Source: Jeotgalicoccus sp. (lineage in GTDB: Bacteria > Bacillota > Bacilli > Staphylococcales > Salinicoccaceae). Taken from it: a DNA stretch of 64,000 bases. Below, piece by piece: positions 7,318 through 15,965 of this stretch; position 1 is the first letter of the stretch; each line of letters opens with the position of its first letter. Location of the stretch: positions 4,989 through 68,988 of the forward strand of contig DONT01000005.1 in assembly GCA_003513765.1 (NCBI GenBank), written 5' to 3'. The notes below the pieces were generated by a model. The model ran no database searches. It worked only from the letters and a program-made list of their open reading frames with translations, and was not told the DNA's origin. A program made the position numbers and the translations under genes.

Positions 7318-8776
7318 TGAAAACTTTCCATTAATTTTTGAACGCAGTAAAGAAGGCAGAGTAGGTTATAACCTTCCTGCACTTGATGTACCAGAAGTTA
7401 ATTTAGAAGAAGAAATTGGTGCTGATTTCGTTCGTAAAGTAGATGCAAATCTTCCGGAAGTTGATGAACTGGAATTAATGCGTCACTACACTGGATTATC
7501 GAACCGTAACTTCGGTATCCACACAGGATTCTATCCTTTAGGATCATGTACGATGAAATACAACCCTGTAATTAACGAAGATGTCGTTAGATTACCAGGA
7601 TTCAGCCACATTCATCCGTATCAGGATACTAGAACTATCCAGGGTGCTTTAGAGTTAATGTATGATCTTCAAGTACACCTTGAAGAAATTACAGGAATGG
7701 ACGAAATCACTTTACAGCCGGCTGCCGGTTCACAAGGTGAATGGACTGCACTTATGGTATTCAAAGCTTTCCACGAAGCTAACGGAGAGTCACACCGTAA
7801 TGAAGTTATCGTTCCTGACTCAGCACACGGTACGAACCCTGCGTCTGCAGCAATTGCAGGATTCAAAATTGTTGAGGTTAAATCGAATGATAAAGGTTTA
7901 GTTGACGTTGAAGACCTTAAGAAAGTTGTTAACGAAAATACTGCAGCACTTATGCTGACAAACCCGAACACATTAGGTTTATTTGAAACACAAATTCTTG
8001 AAATGTCAGAAATCATCCATGAAGCGGGCGGTAAAATGTACTATGATGGTGCAAACCTTAACGCTATTATGGGTTACGCACGTCCTGGAGACATGGGCTT
8101 TGATGCAGTTCACCTTAACTTACACAAAACATTCACTGGCCCGCACGGCGGTGGCGGACCTGGTTCAGGCCCAATCGGTGTAACTGATGAGCTTGCTCCA
8201 TACCTTCCAAAACCAGTTGTACGTGAAGAAAACGGTGTATACGAGTTAGATTACGACCGTCCACAGTCAATCGGTATGGTTAAAAACTTCTACGGTAACT
8301 TTGGAATTAACGTCCGTGCCTACACGTACATCCGTACATTAGGTGCTGAAGGACTTAAGAAAGCAAGTGAGCTTGCTGTACTTAATGCGAACTACATTAT
8401 GCGCAGCCTGCAGGAGAAATACGAACTTCCGTTCACACAGCACTGTAAACACGAATTCGTTATCTCTGGTAATAAACAGAAAGCACAGGGAGTTAGAACA
8501 TCAGATATCGCTAAGCGCCTGATGGACTTTGATATCCACCCGCCAACTGTTTACTTCCCGCTCATTGTAGAAGAAGCACTTATGATCGAGCCAACTGAGA
8601 CAGAGTCTAAAGAAACTCTTGATCACTTTATCGATACAATGCTTCAAATTGCTGATGAAGCAGAGAATAATCCTGATATTATTCATTCAGCGCCACACAA
8701 AACACCGGTTAAACGTTTAGATGAAACTAGAGCTTCACGTAAACCTGTTTTCCGCTGGAATAAAGAAGAGAAATAA
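7310..8776 (+). CDS. gcvPB: Glycine dehydrogenase (decarboxylating) subunit 2
   Basis: A 488-residue PLP-dependent subunit of the glycine cleavage P-protein. The PLP lysine lies in HLNLHKTFTGPHGGGG, a highly conserved element, and the glycine-rich stretch GGGGPGSGPIG follows. YTGLSNRNFGIHTGFYPLGSC is the family start signature. The ATG at 7310 follows GGGGG within the end of gcvPA; longer in-frame starts inside gcvPA lack a ribosome binding site. The two subunits form an alpha2beta2 enzyme in the cytoplasm. Confidence 0.97.
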   Translation: MANENFPLIFERSKEGRVGYNLPALDVPEVNLEEEIGADFVRKVDANLPEVDELELMRHYTGLSNRNFGIHTGFYPLGSCTMKYNPVINEDVVRLPGFSHIHPYQDTRTIQGALELMYDLQVHLEEITGMDEITLQPAAGSQGEWTALMVFKAFHEANGESHRNEVIVPDSAHGTNPASAAIAGFKIVEVKSNDKGLVDVEDLKKVVNENTAALMLTNPNTLGLFETQILEMSEIIHEAGGKMYYDGANLNAIMGYARPGDMGFDAVHLNLHKTFTGPHGGGGPGSGPIGVTDELAPYLPKPVVREENGVYELDYDRPQSIGMVKNFYGNFGINVRAYTYIRTLGAEGLKKASELAVLNANYIMRSLQEKYELPFTQHCKHEFVISGNKQKAQGVRTSDIAKRLMDFDIHPPTVYFPLIVEEALMIEPTETESKETLDHFIDTMLQIADEAENNPDIIHSAPHKTPVKRLDETRASRKPVFRWNKEEK

Positions 8777-8786
8777 AACTTTTAGA

Positions 8787-8832
8787 ATCCCTGTACCAGG
8801 TACATTTAATGTATTTGGTCCAGGGTTTTATT
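8787..8832 (+). terminator. Terminator of gcvPA-gcvPB
   Basis: A long stem, CCCTGTACCAGGTACAT against ATGTATTTGGTCCAGGG with a 3-base loop and few mismatches, followed by TTTTA. Confidence 0.8.
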
Positions 8833-8971
8833 TATAGTGCGCTGATTCACAATGTCACGAATTAATCATATTTCATGAAAAAAATTTTCTTGTGAGCCGC
8901 TTTTTACATGCTTCAAAAATGAATGTGCGATAGAATGACGAACAAGTAAGTAATCAAAGGAGAATTACAAA

Positions 8972-9736
8972 ATGAAAAAGTGGTTATCGAGTTTAACAAT
9001 AATTGGGTCATTGCTGCTGCTGACAGCATGCAATGGCGATGAAGAAACAGCAACAGAAGATACTGGCAGTGCCGAAGAAGCAGCGGCTCCTGAATCAGGT
9101 GCTGCGGCAGAACAGCCGGAAATGCCTGAACCGGATTTAGAAGGCGTACCTGATGTTGTTGCTGAAGTAAATGGCACAGAAATTGAAAAAGCAGAATTTG
9201 AAGAAGCATATAATATGCAATTCCAGCAAATGGCGATGATGTCTCAGATGTCCGGTGAAGAATTGAATCAGGACGATCTTAAAAAACAAGTCGCAGACGG
9301 ATTGGTATCACAGGAGTTATTAATTCAGGAAGCGGATAACCGTGAGATTGAAGTGACTGAAGAAGATACTAATGGTGTCCTTGACAGCTTAGTAGAACAA
9401 AACGGTATGGAATCACAGGACGATCTGTTCGCAGCATTTGAAGAACAAGGTATGCCTAAAGATGAAGTCATGTCACAGGTAGATATGCAGGTCAAAATTG
9501 ATAAACTGATTGCAGAAGAAGCAGGCGACATTGAACCGTCTAAAGAGGAAATGCAGGAAATTTACGATGCTCAGGTCGCTCAGATGGAACAAATGGAAAC
9601 TGAAGAAGAGCCGCCATCATTCGAAGAAATGGAACCTCAGCTTAAAGAACAGGTAGTAATGCAAAAAGAAAGCGAAGCAGCACAAACGTTAGTTGCTGAC
9701 CTTAAAGAAAGTGCAGATGTAACAATGCACCTGTAA
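8972..9736 (+). CDS. SurA/PrsA-like peptidyl-prolyl isomerase-related lipoprotein
   Basis: A 254-residue secreted lipoprotein. Residues 1-20 form a lipoprotein signal peptide with lipobox LTAC (Cys20 would be lipidated). A glutamate- and alanine-rich linker follows (about 22-58), then DVVAEVNGTEIEKAEFEEAYN, the entry strand and helix of the SurA N-terminal domain, and long helices to the C-terminus. A parvulin catalytic domain such as that of PrsA is not evident, so it is more likely a SurA_N-type chaperone lipoprotein than an active isomerase. It has an AAAGGAG site and stands alone between terminators. Confidence 0.8.
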   Translation: MKKWLSSLTIIGSLLLLTACNGDEETATEDTGSAEEAAAPESGAAAEQPEMPEPDLEGVPDVVAEVNGTEIEKAEFEEAYNMQFQQMAMMSQMSGEELNQDDLKKQVADGLVSQELLIQEADNREIEVTEEDTNGVLDSLVEQNGMESQDDLFAAFEEQGMPKDEVMSQVDMQVKIDKLIAEEAGDIEPSKEEMQEIYDAQVAQMEQMETEEEPPSFEEMEPQLKEQVVMQKESEAAQTLVADLKESADVTMHL

Positions 9737-9744
9737 TAATGAGT

Positions 9745-9783
9745 AAAGACTTATGGAATTAAGAATTCCATAAGTCTTTTTTC
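9745..9783. terminator. Bidirectional terminator
   Basis: AAAGACTTATGGAATT pairs perfectly with AATTCCATAAGTCTTT around AAG, with a T tract on the + side; it separates two convergent genes. Confidence 0.9.
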
Positions 9784-10220
9784 TATACCCATAATTTAAT
9801 TAAAAAACCTACTGCAAAGCCGAATATCGCGTGACTGAAAGTCCAGTAAAACCATGAAGAAAAGCTGTCGGAAGCGGGCGGTTTATCCGTAAGCAGACTG
9901 AGGAAATAAAGTGCGGCGCTGCCGGCAGTATAAACAAGGACATACGGCCATATATTCAATTCCCAGCCGAAGGGAATAAGCATGTAGAATAGAACAACCG
10001 CACTCGCGATACAGGTTGTGTAATGAAAAATAATCCCTGTAATCCATTTATCGCTCCATCTTTTTATGAACGGCATATAATCCATATTATATAAAAGGAT
10101 TTCAGCTTTGTTTCCTGTTACAATTCGGATGATTTTTCCGGATGCTGCAAGTATTGCTCCGGCAACGAAACCAATTATTATCAACTTTAATAAAGTTATC
10201 ATCGAAACACTCCATGTCAT
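9783..10220 (-). CDS. YagU-like (DUF1440) inner membrane protein
   Basis: A 145-residue membrane protein with about four hydrophobic segments (near residues 9-25, 63-84, 90-108 and 122-144) and the sequence MDYMPFIKRWSDKWITGIIFHYTTCIA between segments one and two, which resembles YagU/DUF1440 proteins. The ATG follows AAAAGG; a second in-frame ATG six codons later is possible. Function unknown; in E. coli YagU is linked to acid resistance, but transfer of that role is not justified. Confidence 0.65.
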   Translation of the reverse strand: MTWSVSMITLLKLIIIGFVAGAILAASGKIIRIVTGNKAEILLYNMDYMPFIKRWSDKWITGIIFHYTTCIASAVVLFYMLIPFGWELNIWPYVLVYTAGSAALYFLSLLTDKPPASDSFSSWFYWTFSHAIFGFAVGFLIKLWV

Positions 10221-10261
10221 TATTTACCTTTTCTATACCCAGGATTTACCGGATATAAAGC

Positions 10262-10290
10262 TGCCGGACAAATTTAATTTGCCCGGCATT
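10262..10290 (-). terminator. Hairpin after the 51-codon gene
   Basis: GCCGGACAAATTT pairs with AATTTGCCCGGC directly after the small gene ending at 10299. The T tract on the minus strand is poor, so it may be a weak terminator or an mRNA-stabilising hairpin. Confidence 0.45.
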
Positions 10291-10298
10291 TTAAAGTG

Positions 10299-10454
10299 TT
10301 ATCTGATAAGCATATAGTAAATAACATAGAACCAGCTGAAGATTCCGTGGATAATTGCCCAGAGTATGGACTGATGGAGACTCCATGAAATAGTAACTGC
10401 AAGGACTGTGCCGAAACCGACCCCGGTTTTAACGACTGAAGTGGATTTGCTCAT
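10299..10454 (-). CDS. Small membrane protein (51 aa)
   Basis: A short reading frame starting MSKSTSVVKTGVGFG after a strong AAAGGAGCG ribosome binding site. Residues 10-26 and 28-48 are hydrophobic, giving a likely two-span hairpin membrane protein ending in a charged residue. I do not recognise the family. The strong ribosome binding site and the following hairpin are the arguments that it is real. It lies just downstream of repeat array B. Confidence 0.65.
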   Translation of the reverse strand: MSKSTSVVKTGVGFGTVLAVTISWSLHQSILWAIIHGIFSWFYVIYYMLIR

Positions 10455-10520
10455 ATTATCGCTCCTTTATTGTTGGTATCGATTATTTTGCTTTGAATAT
10501 ATAATATTGTGAGCTGAATA

Positions 10521-10840
10521 GCGAGAAATACTGATTTGCTCCGCAATGAAACCTTGTCATTCCCGAGAAAAGCTGTTTGCTCCGCAATGAGCCTCTGTCA
10601 TTCCCTAGTAAAGCCGCTTGCTCCGCAATGAGTCCCTGTCATTCCCGAGAAAAGCCGCTTGCTCCGCAATGACACGCTGTCATTCCCGAGAAAAGCCGCT
10701 TGCTCCGCAATGAGCCCCTGTCATTCCCGAGAAAAGCCGCTTGCTCCGCAATGACACGCTGTCATTCCCGAGAAAAGTCGTTTGCTCCGCAATGAAACCC
10801 TGTCATTCCCGAGAAAAGCCGCTTGCTCCGCAATGAAGCG
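10521..10840. repeat. 41-bp tandem repeat array B (7 full units)
   Basis: TTGCTCCGCAATGA starts at 10536, 10577, 10618, 10659, 10700, 10741, 10782 and 10823, always 41 bp apart. Each unit has arms AATGA and TCATT around a 7-nt loop. The arms and most of the 20-bp spacer (CGAGAAAAGCCGCTTGCTCC) are nearly invariant, while the first four loop bases differ from unit to unit. The last copy ends 6 bp before the stop codon of the MerR gene. Confidence 0.95.
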
Positions 10841-10846
10841 GACAAT

Positions 10847-11662
10847 CTAACCTAAAGTTACCGGTATCGTAATCTTCGTCACGTATTTATCGCTGTCATT
10901 TACCGAGATGCGGTCGAGGATGGGTTCTGCATATAAGTAATCGACAGGAGTAAGATTGTTTTCTTCTATAAAATCAAAGATGGCGTCAAATGTTACCGCA
11001 ACGTTTTCGTACTGCCCGGTATGATAGCCGGTGACCCGCATCGTTTTATCTTTTTTTACCAGATGGAGTGCGTCAGTATAATCTGTTTTTGCAAACAGAT
11101 ACTCAAAGCTGTCGATTTTACGTTGTGCAGCATCATCTATACTCATCATTGCACCAATTGAATATTTTTCATGCAATTCACGCATACATACCTTATAAAA
11201 ATCTGAAATAGCGGCCTTGTTTTCCTCCTCATCATAATTCAAAAGAGGTGCACTCAAATACAAATGTTCTTCGGCAGCTTCAGTCAGCACGATTTCACTG
11301 AAGTCGGTTTTCTTCGCTTCTTCAGTAATTAATATTTTCTTTTCTATCGTATTCTGAATGCTAGCAAGGTTATTGATTTTTTCGGAGATCTGCTTCGATT
11401 TTTCTGTAAACAATTTAATCATCGTATCAGGTGTTGTTACGCTGATAAATTCTTTGATTTCACGAAGCGGCATTTCCATTTCTTTTAATGATTCAATGAC
11501 ATACATCGTATCAAATTGTGTATACGAGTAATAACGGTATCCCTTCTTATCTTTATGTTCAGGATGAAGCAGGCCGATGTTATCGTAATGAAAGAGTGTC
11601 TGCTTTGTCACTTCGCACAGTTTTGCGAAGTCACCTGTAGTAAAATATATTTCCGATTTCAT
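10847..11662 (-). CDS. MerR family regulator with GyrI-like effector domain
   Basis: A 271-residue regulator in the BmrR style. Residues 5-75 are a MerR winged helix-turn-helix (FTTGDFAKLCEVTKQTLFHYDNIGLL with KGYRYYS), followed by a dimerisation helix (about 80-120) and a C-terminal ligand-binding domain similar to GyrI/BmrR. The start MKSEIYFTTG is preceded by AGAGGTG; an ATG three codons earlier overlaps that site. It is divergent from a drug-efflux gene across a MerR-type operator promoter, so it very likely activates that pump in response to a bulky, perhaps cationic, compound. Confidence 0.9.
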   Translation of the reverse strand: MKSEIYFTTGDFAKLCEVTKQTLFHYDNIGLLHPEHKDKKGYRYYSYTQFDTMYVIESLKEMEMPLREIKEFISVTTPDTMIKLFTEKSKQISEKINNLASIQNTIEKKILITEEAKKTDFSEIVLTEAAEEHLYLSAPLLNYDEEENKAAISDFYKVCMRELHEKYSIGAMMSIDDAAQRKIDSFEYLFAKTDYTDALHLVKKDKTMRVTGYHTGQYENVAVTFDAIFDFIEENNLTPVDYLYAEPILDRISVNDSDKYVTKITIPVTLG

Positions 11663-11674
11663 AGTGCTCACCTC

Positions 11675-11705
11675 TTGACTATATGGTTACCATATACCTT
11701 ATATT
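11675..11705 (+). promoter_or_regulatory. MerR-type promoter/operator of the efflux gene
   Basis: TTGACT (11675-11680) and TATATT (11700-11705) are separated by 19 bp, the overlong spacing characteristic of MerR-activated promoters. The spacer holds a perfect palindrome TATATGGTTACCATATA (8-bp arms around one base, 11680-11696). This is the predicted binding site of the divergent MerR regulator. Confidence 0.85.
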
Positions 11706-11778
11706 ATACTAGGTCATCATTTTGATGTGTATTGGGAATTCTCACTTCTCAATATGAAGAAAATATAAGAGGTGCAGA

Positions 11779-13269
11779 ATGACAGCAGAAAAAAATATAA
11801 AGTACGAATTTTTATCGGAGGATCCAAATGCTAAAACATTGCCGATTATGGTTGCCTTAATTATCGGTGCATTCTTCGCTATTTTAAATGAAACATTGCT
11901 CAATATTGCTTTAACGACACTGATGGCAGAGTTCGATATTACTCTCTCTACAGTTCAATGGGTGGCGACAGGCTTTATGCTTGTAATGGCTATCGTTATT
12001 CCTGTGTCACCATTACTAATGGGATGGTTTACGACCAGACAGCTGTTTATCGGTACGATGGTGACATTCTTTATCGGTACAGTTATTGCGGCAATAGCAC
12101 CTTCGTTTGGTGTGCTGCTCCTCGGGCGTATGATTCAGGCAATAGGTACGGGTTTAATTATGCCGATTATGTTTAATGTATTCTTATTAATCTATCCCCC
12201 TCATAAACGGGGAAAAATTATGGGGATTGTCGGTCTTGTAATTATGTTTGCACCGGCTATCGGTCCGACACTGTCGGGTATTATTGTGGAATACTTCGGC
12301 TGGAGATTTTTATTTATCTTCGTCATGCCGTTTACAATTTTCTCAATTTTATTTGCCCTGAAGTACCTGGTCAACATTACCGAAATGACCAAACCAAAAA
12401 TTGACTGGATTTCTATCGTGTATTCAACGATTGGTTTAGGTTCAACAATTTACGGTTTCAGCCACGCAGGTGAAAGTGCGGATGGATTTATGACACCTTC
12501 GGTGTTCATCCCGATTATTATCGGTGTAATCGCAATCTTATTATTTGTTTTCCGTCAGCTTAAACTCGATGAACCTTTAATGGACTTGCGCGTATTTAAA
12601 TTCCCGATGTTCTCGCATGCCGTAGTATTATTCGTTATTATTATTATGGTGATGTTTGCATCAGAACTTATTCTGCCGGTATTTATGCAGGGGCCGATGG
12701 GACTTACTGCAGCGGCAGCCGGTCTGTTACTTCTGCCGGGAAGCTTGTTAAATGGAATAATGAGTCCGTTTATGGGCGCTTTATTCGATAAGGTCGGTCC
12801 GAAAGTGATGATGATTCCGGCAACGATTATTCTTGCTGTAACGATGTTTATGTTCAGCAATCTGACTGCTGAGACACCTGAGTGGGTTATTATTGTCGGC
12901 TTTATGCTGATTATGCTCAGTGTCTCTGCAACGATGATGCCGGCTGAAACGAACGGTTTAAACCAGCTGCCGAAGCATTTATATGCACACGGTACCGCAG
13001 TGGTATCAACGCTTCAGCCATTGGCGGGAGCAATCGGTGTATCGGTGTTTCTCGGACTGCTTAACTCGCGTCAGCAGAGCTATTTAGAAGGTGCTGCAAA
13101 TCCTGAATCACAAGCGGCTGTGTCAGCGGCAATGGTATCGGGTGTGGAGTTTGTCTACTTCATTATCTTTATTATTGCACTGATTGCATCGGTAATGTCG
13201 TTCTTCGTTTATCGTGCGAAACCGCTCGAAGATCTCGTTCCTGCACCAGTTAAAAAAGACAATAATTAG
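11779..13269 (+). CDS. DHA2 family multidrug efflux MFS transporter (LmrB/EmrB-like)
   Basis: A 496-residue membrane protein with about 14 predicted membrane spans, the length and topology of the DHA2 drug:H+ antiporters. Signatures are ALIIGAFFAILNETLLNIAL in span 1, TVQWVATGFMLVMAIVIPVSPLL, and LGRMIQAIGTGLIMPIMFNVFLLIYPPHKRG at the motif A/B region. AGAGGTGCAG lies just before the ATG. The MerR-type promoter upstream indicates drug-inducible expression. The actual substrate cannot be inferred. Confidence 0.92.
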   Translation: MTAEKNIKYEFLSEDPNAKTLPIMVALIIGAFFAILNETLLNIALTTLMAEFDITLSTVQWVATGFMLVMAIVIPVSPLLMGWFTTRQLFIGTMVTFFIGTVIAAIAPSFGVLLLGRMIQAIGTGLIMPIMFNVFLLIYPPHKRGKIMGIVGLVIMFAPAIGPTLSGIIVEYFGWRFLFIFVMPFTIFSILFALKYLVNITEMTKPKIDWISIVYSTIGLGSTIYGFSHAGESADGFMTPSVFIPIIIGVIAILLFVFRQLKLDEPLMDLRVFKFPMFSHAVVLFVIIIMVMFASELILPVFMQGPMGLTAAAAGLLLLPGSLLNGIMSPFMGALFDKVGPKVMMIPATIILAVTMFMFSNLTAETPEWVIIVGFMLIMLSVSATMMPAETNGLNQLPKHLYAHGTAVVSTLQPLAGAIGVSVFLGLLNSRQQSYLEGAANPESQAAVSAAMVSGVEFVYFIIFIIALIASVMSFFVYRAKPLEDLVPAPVKKDNN

Positions 13270-13282
13270 TGAATAATTTATG

Positions 13283-13318
13283 AAATCACTTCATTTTCGA
13301 AATGAAGTGATTTTTTTA
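13283..13318 (+). terminator. Terminator of the efflux gene
   Basis: AAATCACTTCATTT pairs with AAATGAAGTGATTT around TCG, followed by seven T. Confidence 0.9.
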
Positions 13319-13361
13319 CGTGTATAATGTATATATGGTGATTTACAAAGGAGCGGGAGTT

Positions 13362-13448
13362 ATGAATAAGTGGTTTATGGGATTCTTAATCGTTGTCATC
13401 GCTGGATTGCTAATTTTCACAATTGTGATAGCATTAGGCGGAGTATAA
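13362..13448 (+). CDS. Single-span small membrane peptide (28 aa)
   Basis: MNKWFMGFLIVVIAGLLIF starts after AAAGGAGCGGGAG, an excellent ribosome binding site, and continues as a hydrophobic segment to LGGV and a stop. One transmembrane helix covers nearly the whole peptide. A TATAAT lies at 13323-13328 in front. It could be a regulator of a membrane protein or a type I toxin-like peptide; no antisense RNA is evident. It is 36 bp upstream of the GRAM-domain gene and may be co-transcribed with it. Confidence 0.55.
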   Translation: MNKWFMGFLIVVIAGLLIFTIVIALGGV

Positions 13449-13484
13449 TACTTTTAAAAATATATAAAGTTGGGGTGACGCATT

Positions 13485-13814
13485 ATGAGGTTGAATAAAG
13501 GTGATATAGTTCGTGCCGGGCATGCTCACATGAGACGTCCGATGAGAGGCGTCGAAGGGCCGTTATATTTAACCAGAACAACATTATTTCACGAAGGCTC
13601 AGTCGGACCTTATATCGAATCGGTTGAAACGATTATTGATTTAAAAGAAATTAAGGAAATCAAAACGAAGAACAGTATGGGTGTAATCCCGAACGTCGTT
13701 AAAATTATTATGAAAAATAACGATGTGTTTAAGTTCAGTGTATTTAAGCGGGAAGACTGGATTACAGCCATAAATAAAATGCGCAACGAGTTATATGCAC
13801 CTGCAGATGATTAG
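13485..13814 (+). CDS. GRAM/PH-like domain protein
   Basis: A 109-residue soluble protein. The pattern GPLYLTRTTLFHEG, VETIIDLKEIKEIKTKN and FKFSVFKREDWITAINKM is that of a bacterial GRAM/PH-like fold, a beta barrel closed by a C-terminal helix with a conserved Trp. No membrane span or signal peptide. Such domains bind membranes or proteins in eukaryotes; the bacterial role is unknown. GGGGTG lies ahead of the ATG. Confidence 0.75.
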   Translation: MRLNKGDIVRAGHAHMRRPMRGVEGPLYLTRTTLFHEGSVGPYIESVETIIDLKEIKEIKTKNSMGVIPNVVKIIMKNNDVFKFSVFKREDWITAINKMRNELYAPADD

Positions 13815-13926
13815 TCTCTGCAGGTTTTTTCACGACCATAATACTTTTGTGTAAAATGACTTTTTGTGGTAATATCATCATGGATAAAAATTCGAGATAC
13901 TAATAGATAAGAAGGTTTAAATATAT

Positions 13927-14901
13927 ATGAAAGAAAACTTTTGGCGTGAATTACCGCGTCCATTTTTTGTTTTAGCTCCGATGGAAGATGTTACAGATGT
14001 TGTGTTCCGTCATGTTGTCAGTGAAGCGGGAACACCCGACGTATTTTTCACTGAATTTACAAATACAGAAAGCTATTGCCACCCGGAAGGCGTCCACAGT
14101 GTACGCGGACGCTTAACGTTTACAGAAGATGAACAGCCGATTGTCGCTCATATATGGGGAGACAAACCGGATCATTTCCGTGAAATGAGTATCGGTATGG
14201 CTGAGATGGGCTTTAAAGGTATAGATTTAAATATGGGCTGTCCGGTTCCAAACGTTGCTGCAAAAGGTAAAGGTGCGGGTTTAATACAGCGTCCTGAAAC
14301 AGCTGCTGAAATTATCCAGGCGGCAAAAGCCGGCGGTATTCCAGTCAGTGTTAAAACGCGTCTCGGCTACTCTGAAATTGAAGAGTGGAGAGACTGGCTG
14401 ACTCACGTGTTTAAACAGGATATTGCGAACCTGTCGATTCATCTCCGCACGCGCAGGGAAATGAGTAAGGTTGATGCGCACTGGGATTTAATCGGAGAAA
14501 TTAAAAAGCTCCGCGATGAGATAGCACCGGATACACTTCTGACAATTAACGGCGACATTCCGGATAGAAAAACAGGACTCGAACTGGCAGAGAAGTACGG
14601 TATCGACGGTGTTATGATCGGACGCGGAATTTTCCACAATCCGTATGCATTTGAAAAAGAGCCGAGAGAACATACGAGCGAAGAGCTCTTAGGTCTCCTG
14701 CGCCTGCATCTTGACCTGTTCGATAAATATTCAAAAGAAGAATCACGTTTGTTTAAACCATTACGCAGATTCTTTAAAATTTACGTACGCGGCATCAGAG
14801 GCGCAGGTGAACTGAGACACCAGCTGATGAGCACGAACACAACAGATGAAGTCCGTGGACTGCTTGATGAATTTGAAGCTCAGATGGAACCGGCAGAATA
14901 A
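13927..14901 (+). CDS. dus: tRNA-dihydrouridine synthase
   Basis: A 324-residue FMN enzyme reducing uridine to dihydrouridine in tRNA D-loops. The N-terminal TIM barrel starts with FVLAPMEDVTDVVFR, carries the catalytic cysteine in IDLNMGCPVP, the FMN/phosphate segment VSVKTRLGY and GVMIGRGIFHNPYAF, followed by the helical C-terminal domain that contacts tRNA. The CPVPNVAAKGKGAG loop marks the bacterial Dus family; which of the Bacillota paralogues it represents is not decided here. Terminator follows. Confidence 0.93.
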   Translation: MKENFWRELPRPFFVLAPMEDVTDVVFRHVVSEAGTPDVFFTEFTNTESYCHPEGVHSVRGRLTFTEDEQPIVAHIWGDKPDHFREMSIGMAEMGFKGIDLNMGCPVPNVAAKGKGAGLIQRPETAAEIIQAAKAGGIPVSVKTRLGYSEIEEWRDWLTHVFKQDIANLSIHLRTRREMSKVDAHWDLIGEIKKLRDEIAPDTLLTINGDIPDRKTGLELAEKYGIDGVMIGRGIFHNPYAFEKEPREHTSEELLGLLRLHLDLFDKYSKEESRLFKPLRRFFKIYVRGIRGAGELRHQLMSTNTTDEVRGLLDEFEAQMEPAE

Positions 14902-14905
14902 TAAG

Positions 14906-14941
14906 AAGCTCTTTTGATAAAATATCAAAAGGGCTTTTTGC
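14906..14941 (+). terminator. Terminator of dus
   Basis: AAGCTCTTTTGATA and TATCAAAAGGGCTT form a stem with an A-rich loop, followed by TTTTTG. Confidence 0.85.
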
Positions 14942-14990
14942 ATTAATAAGTGATACGATAATATTCAAACAGACAGAGGAAGTGACCACG

Positions 14991-15932
14991 ATGTTTACTG
15001 CATTACTGGGTGCTGCGATTGGAACGGGAATGTCGATGCAGTCTGCTATTAATTCCGGCTTACGGAGTTATGTGCGGTCCCCGTTCATTGCATCGATGAT
15101 TTCATTTGTCATCGGCACCGTATTTTTAAGTATTATCGTGCTGGTCAACGGCTTACCGCTCGCACCTGAGCTGACAGTATTTATGGAACAGCCGGCATGG
15201 ATATGGCTTGGCGGTGTGTGCGGTGTTATAGCACTCACGACGAATATATTTATCTTTCCTAAAATAGGCAGCGTAGAAACTGCGATTATGCCGATTATCG
15301 GGATGATTATTACAGGTATGATTATCGATAACTTTGGCTGGTTTAACTCGATGGTACAGCCATTTGGCATAAGCAGATTTTTTGGAGTGGTCTTAATTTT
15401 TGCAGGCGTCTTTCTTGCGGTTGTACTGCAGGATGTCATGAAACATCAGCATCATAAACTAAAACCGGTTAATGATGATATCAATAAATGGCCGTGGCGC
15501 GCTGCGGGATTTACGGGCGGAGCATTGCTGTCGATACAGGCAGCGATTAACGGAGAACTTGGCAGTGCGGTGAACTCGCCGTTTACAGCTGCATTTATAT
15601 CGTTCTTTGTCGGTGCGGTAACACTGATTATTCTCGTTTTAATAAGAGATAAAACTTTCGTGCCGGCGAAATACCCAATTACAGAAAAAGCACCGCTCTG
15701 GGTTTGGCTCGGTGGAATATTCGGCGGATTTTACGTATTAATCAATATATTTCTCGTCGGTGAAATCGGTACAGGCCCGACGGTTGTACTGGTCTTATTC
15801 GGCCAGATTACAGGGAGCATCTTAGTGCAGCAGTTCGGCTTATTCCGGTCGTCAAAGCATGCGATTGTACCGGTGCAGTTTATCGGGCTGATAATTATGC
15901 TTACAGGCGTCGTGTTGATTAATTTATTTTAA
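14991..15932 (+). CDS. DMT superfamily transporter, YdcZ (DUF606) type, fused double unit
   Basis: A 313-residue membrane protein made of two similar halves of about 150 residues, each with five hydrophobic spans; AINSGLRSYVRSPFIASMISFVIGT in the first half is echoed by AINGELGSAVNSPFTAAFISFFVGA in the second. This is the YdcZ/DUF606 arrangement in fused form. An in-frame GTG at 14982 lies only one base after AGAGGA, so the ATG at 14991 is preferred. Substrate unknown. The MarR gene follows after 33 bp with no terminator, so the two may be co-transcribed. Confidence 0.85.
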   Translation: MFTALLGAAIGTGMSMQSAINSGLRSYVRSPFIASMISFVIGTVFLSIIVLVNGLPLAPELTVFMEQPAWIWLGGVCGVIALTTNIFIFPKIGSVETAIMPIIGMIITGMIIDNFGWFNSMVQPFGISRFFGVVLIFAGVFLAVVLQDVMKHQHHKLKPVNDDINKWPWRAAGFTGGALLSIQAAINGELGSAVNSPFTAAFISFFVGAVTLIILVLIRDKTFVPAKYPITEKAPLWVWLGGIFGGFYVLINIFLVGEIGTGPTVVLVLFGQITGSILVQQFGLFRSSKHAIVPVQFIGLIIMLTGVVLINLF

Positions 15933-15965
15933 GTAAATTCATATATATAGATGAAGGTGAAGAAT

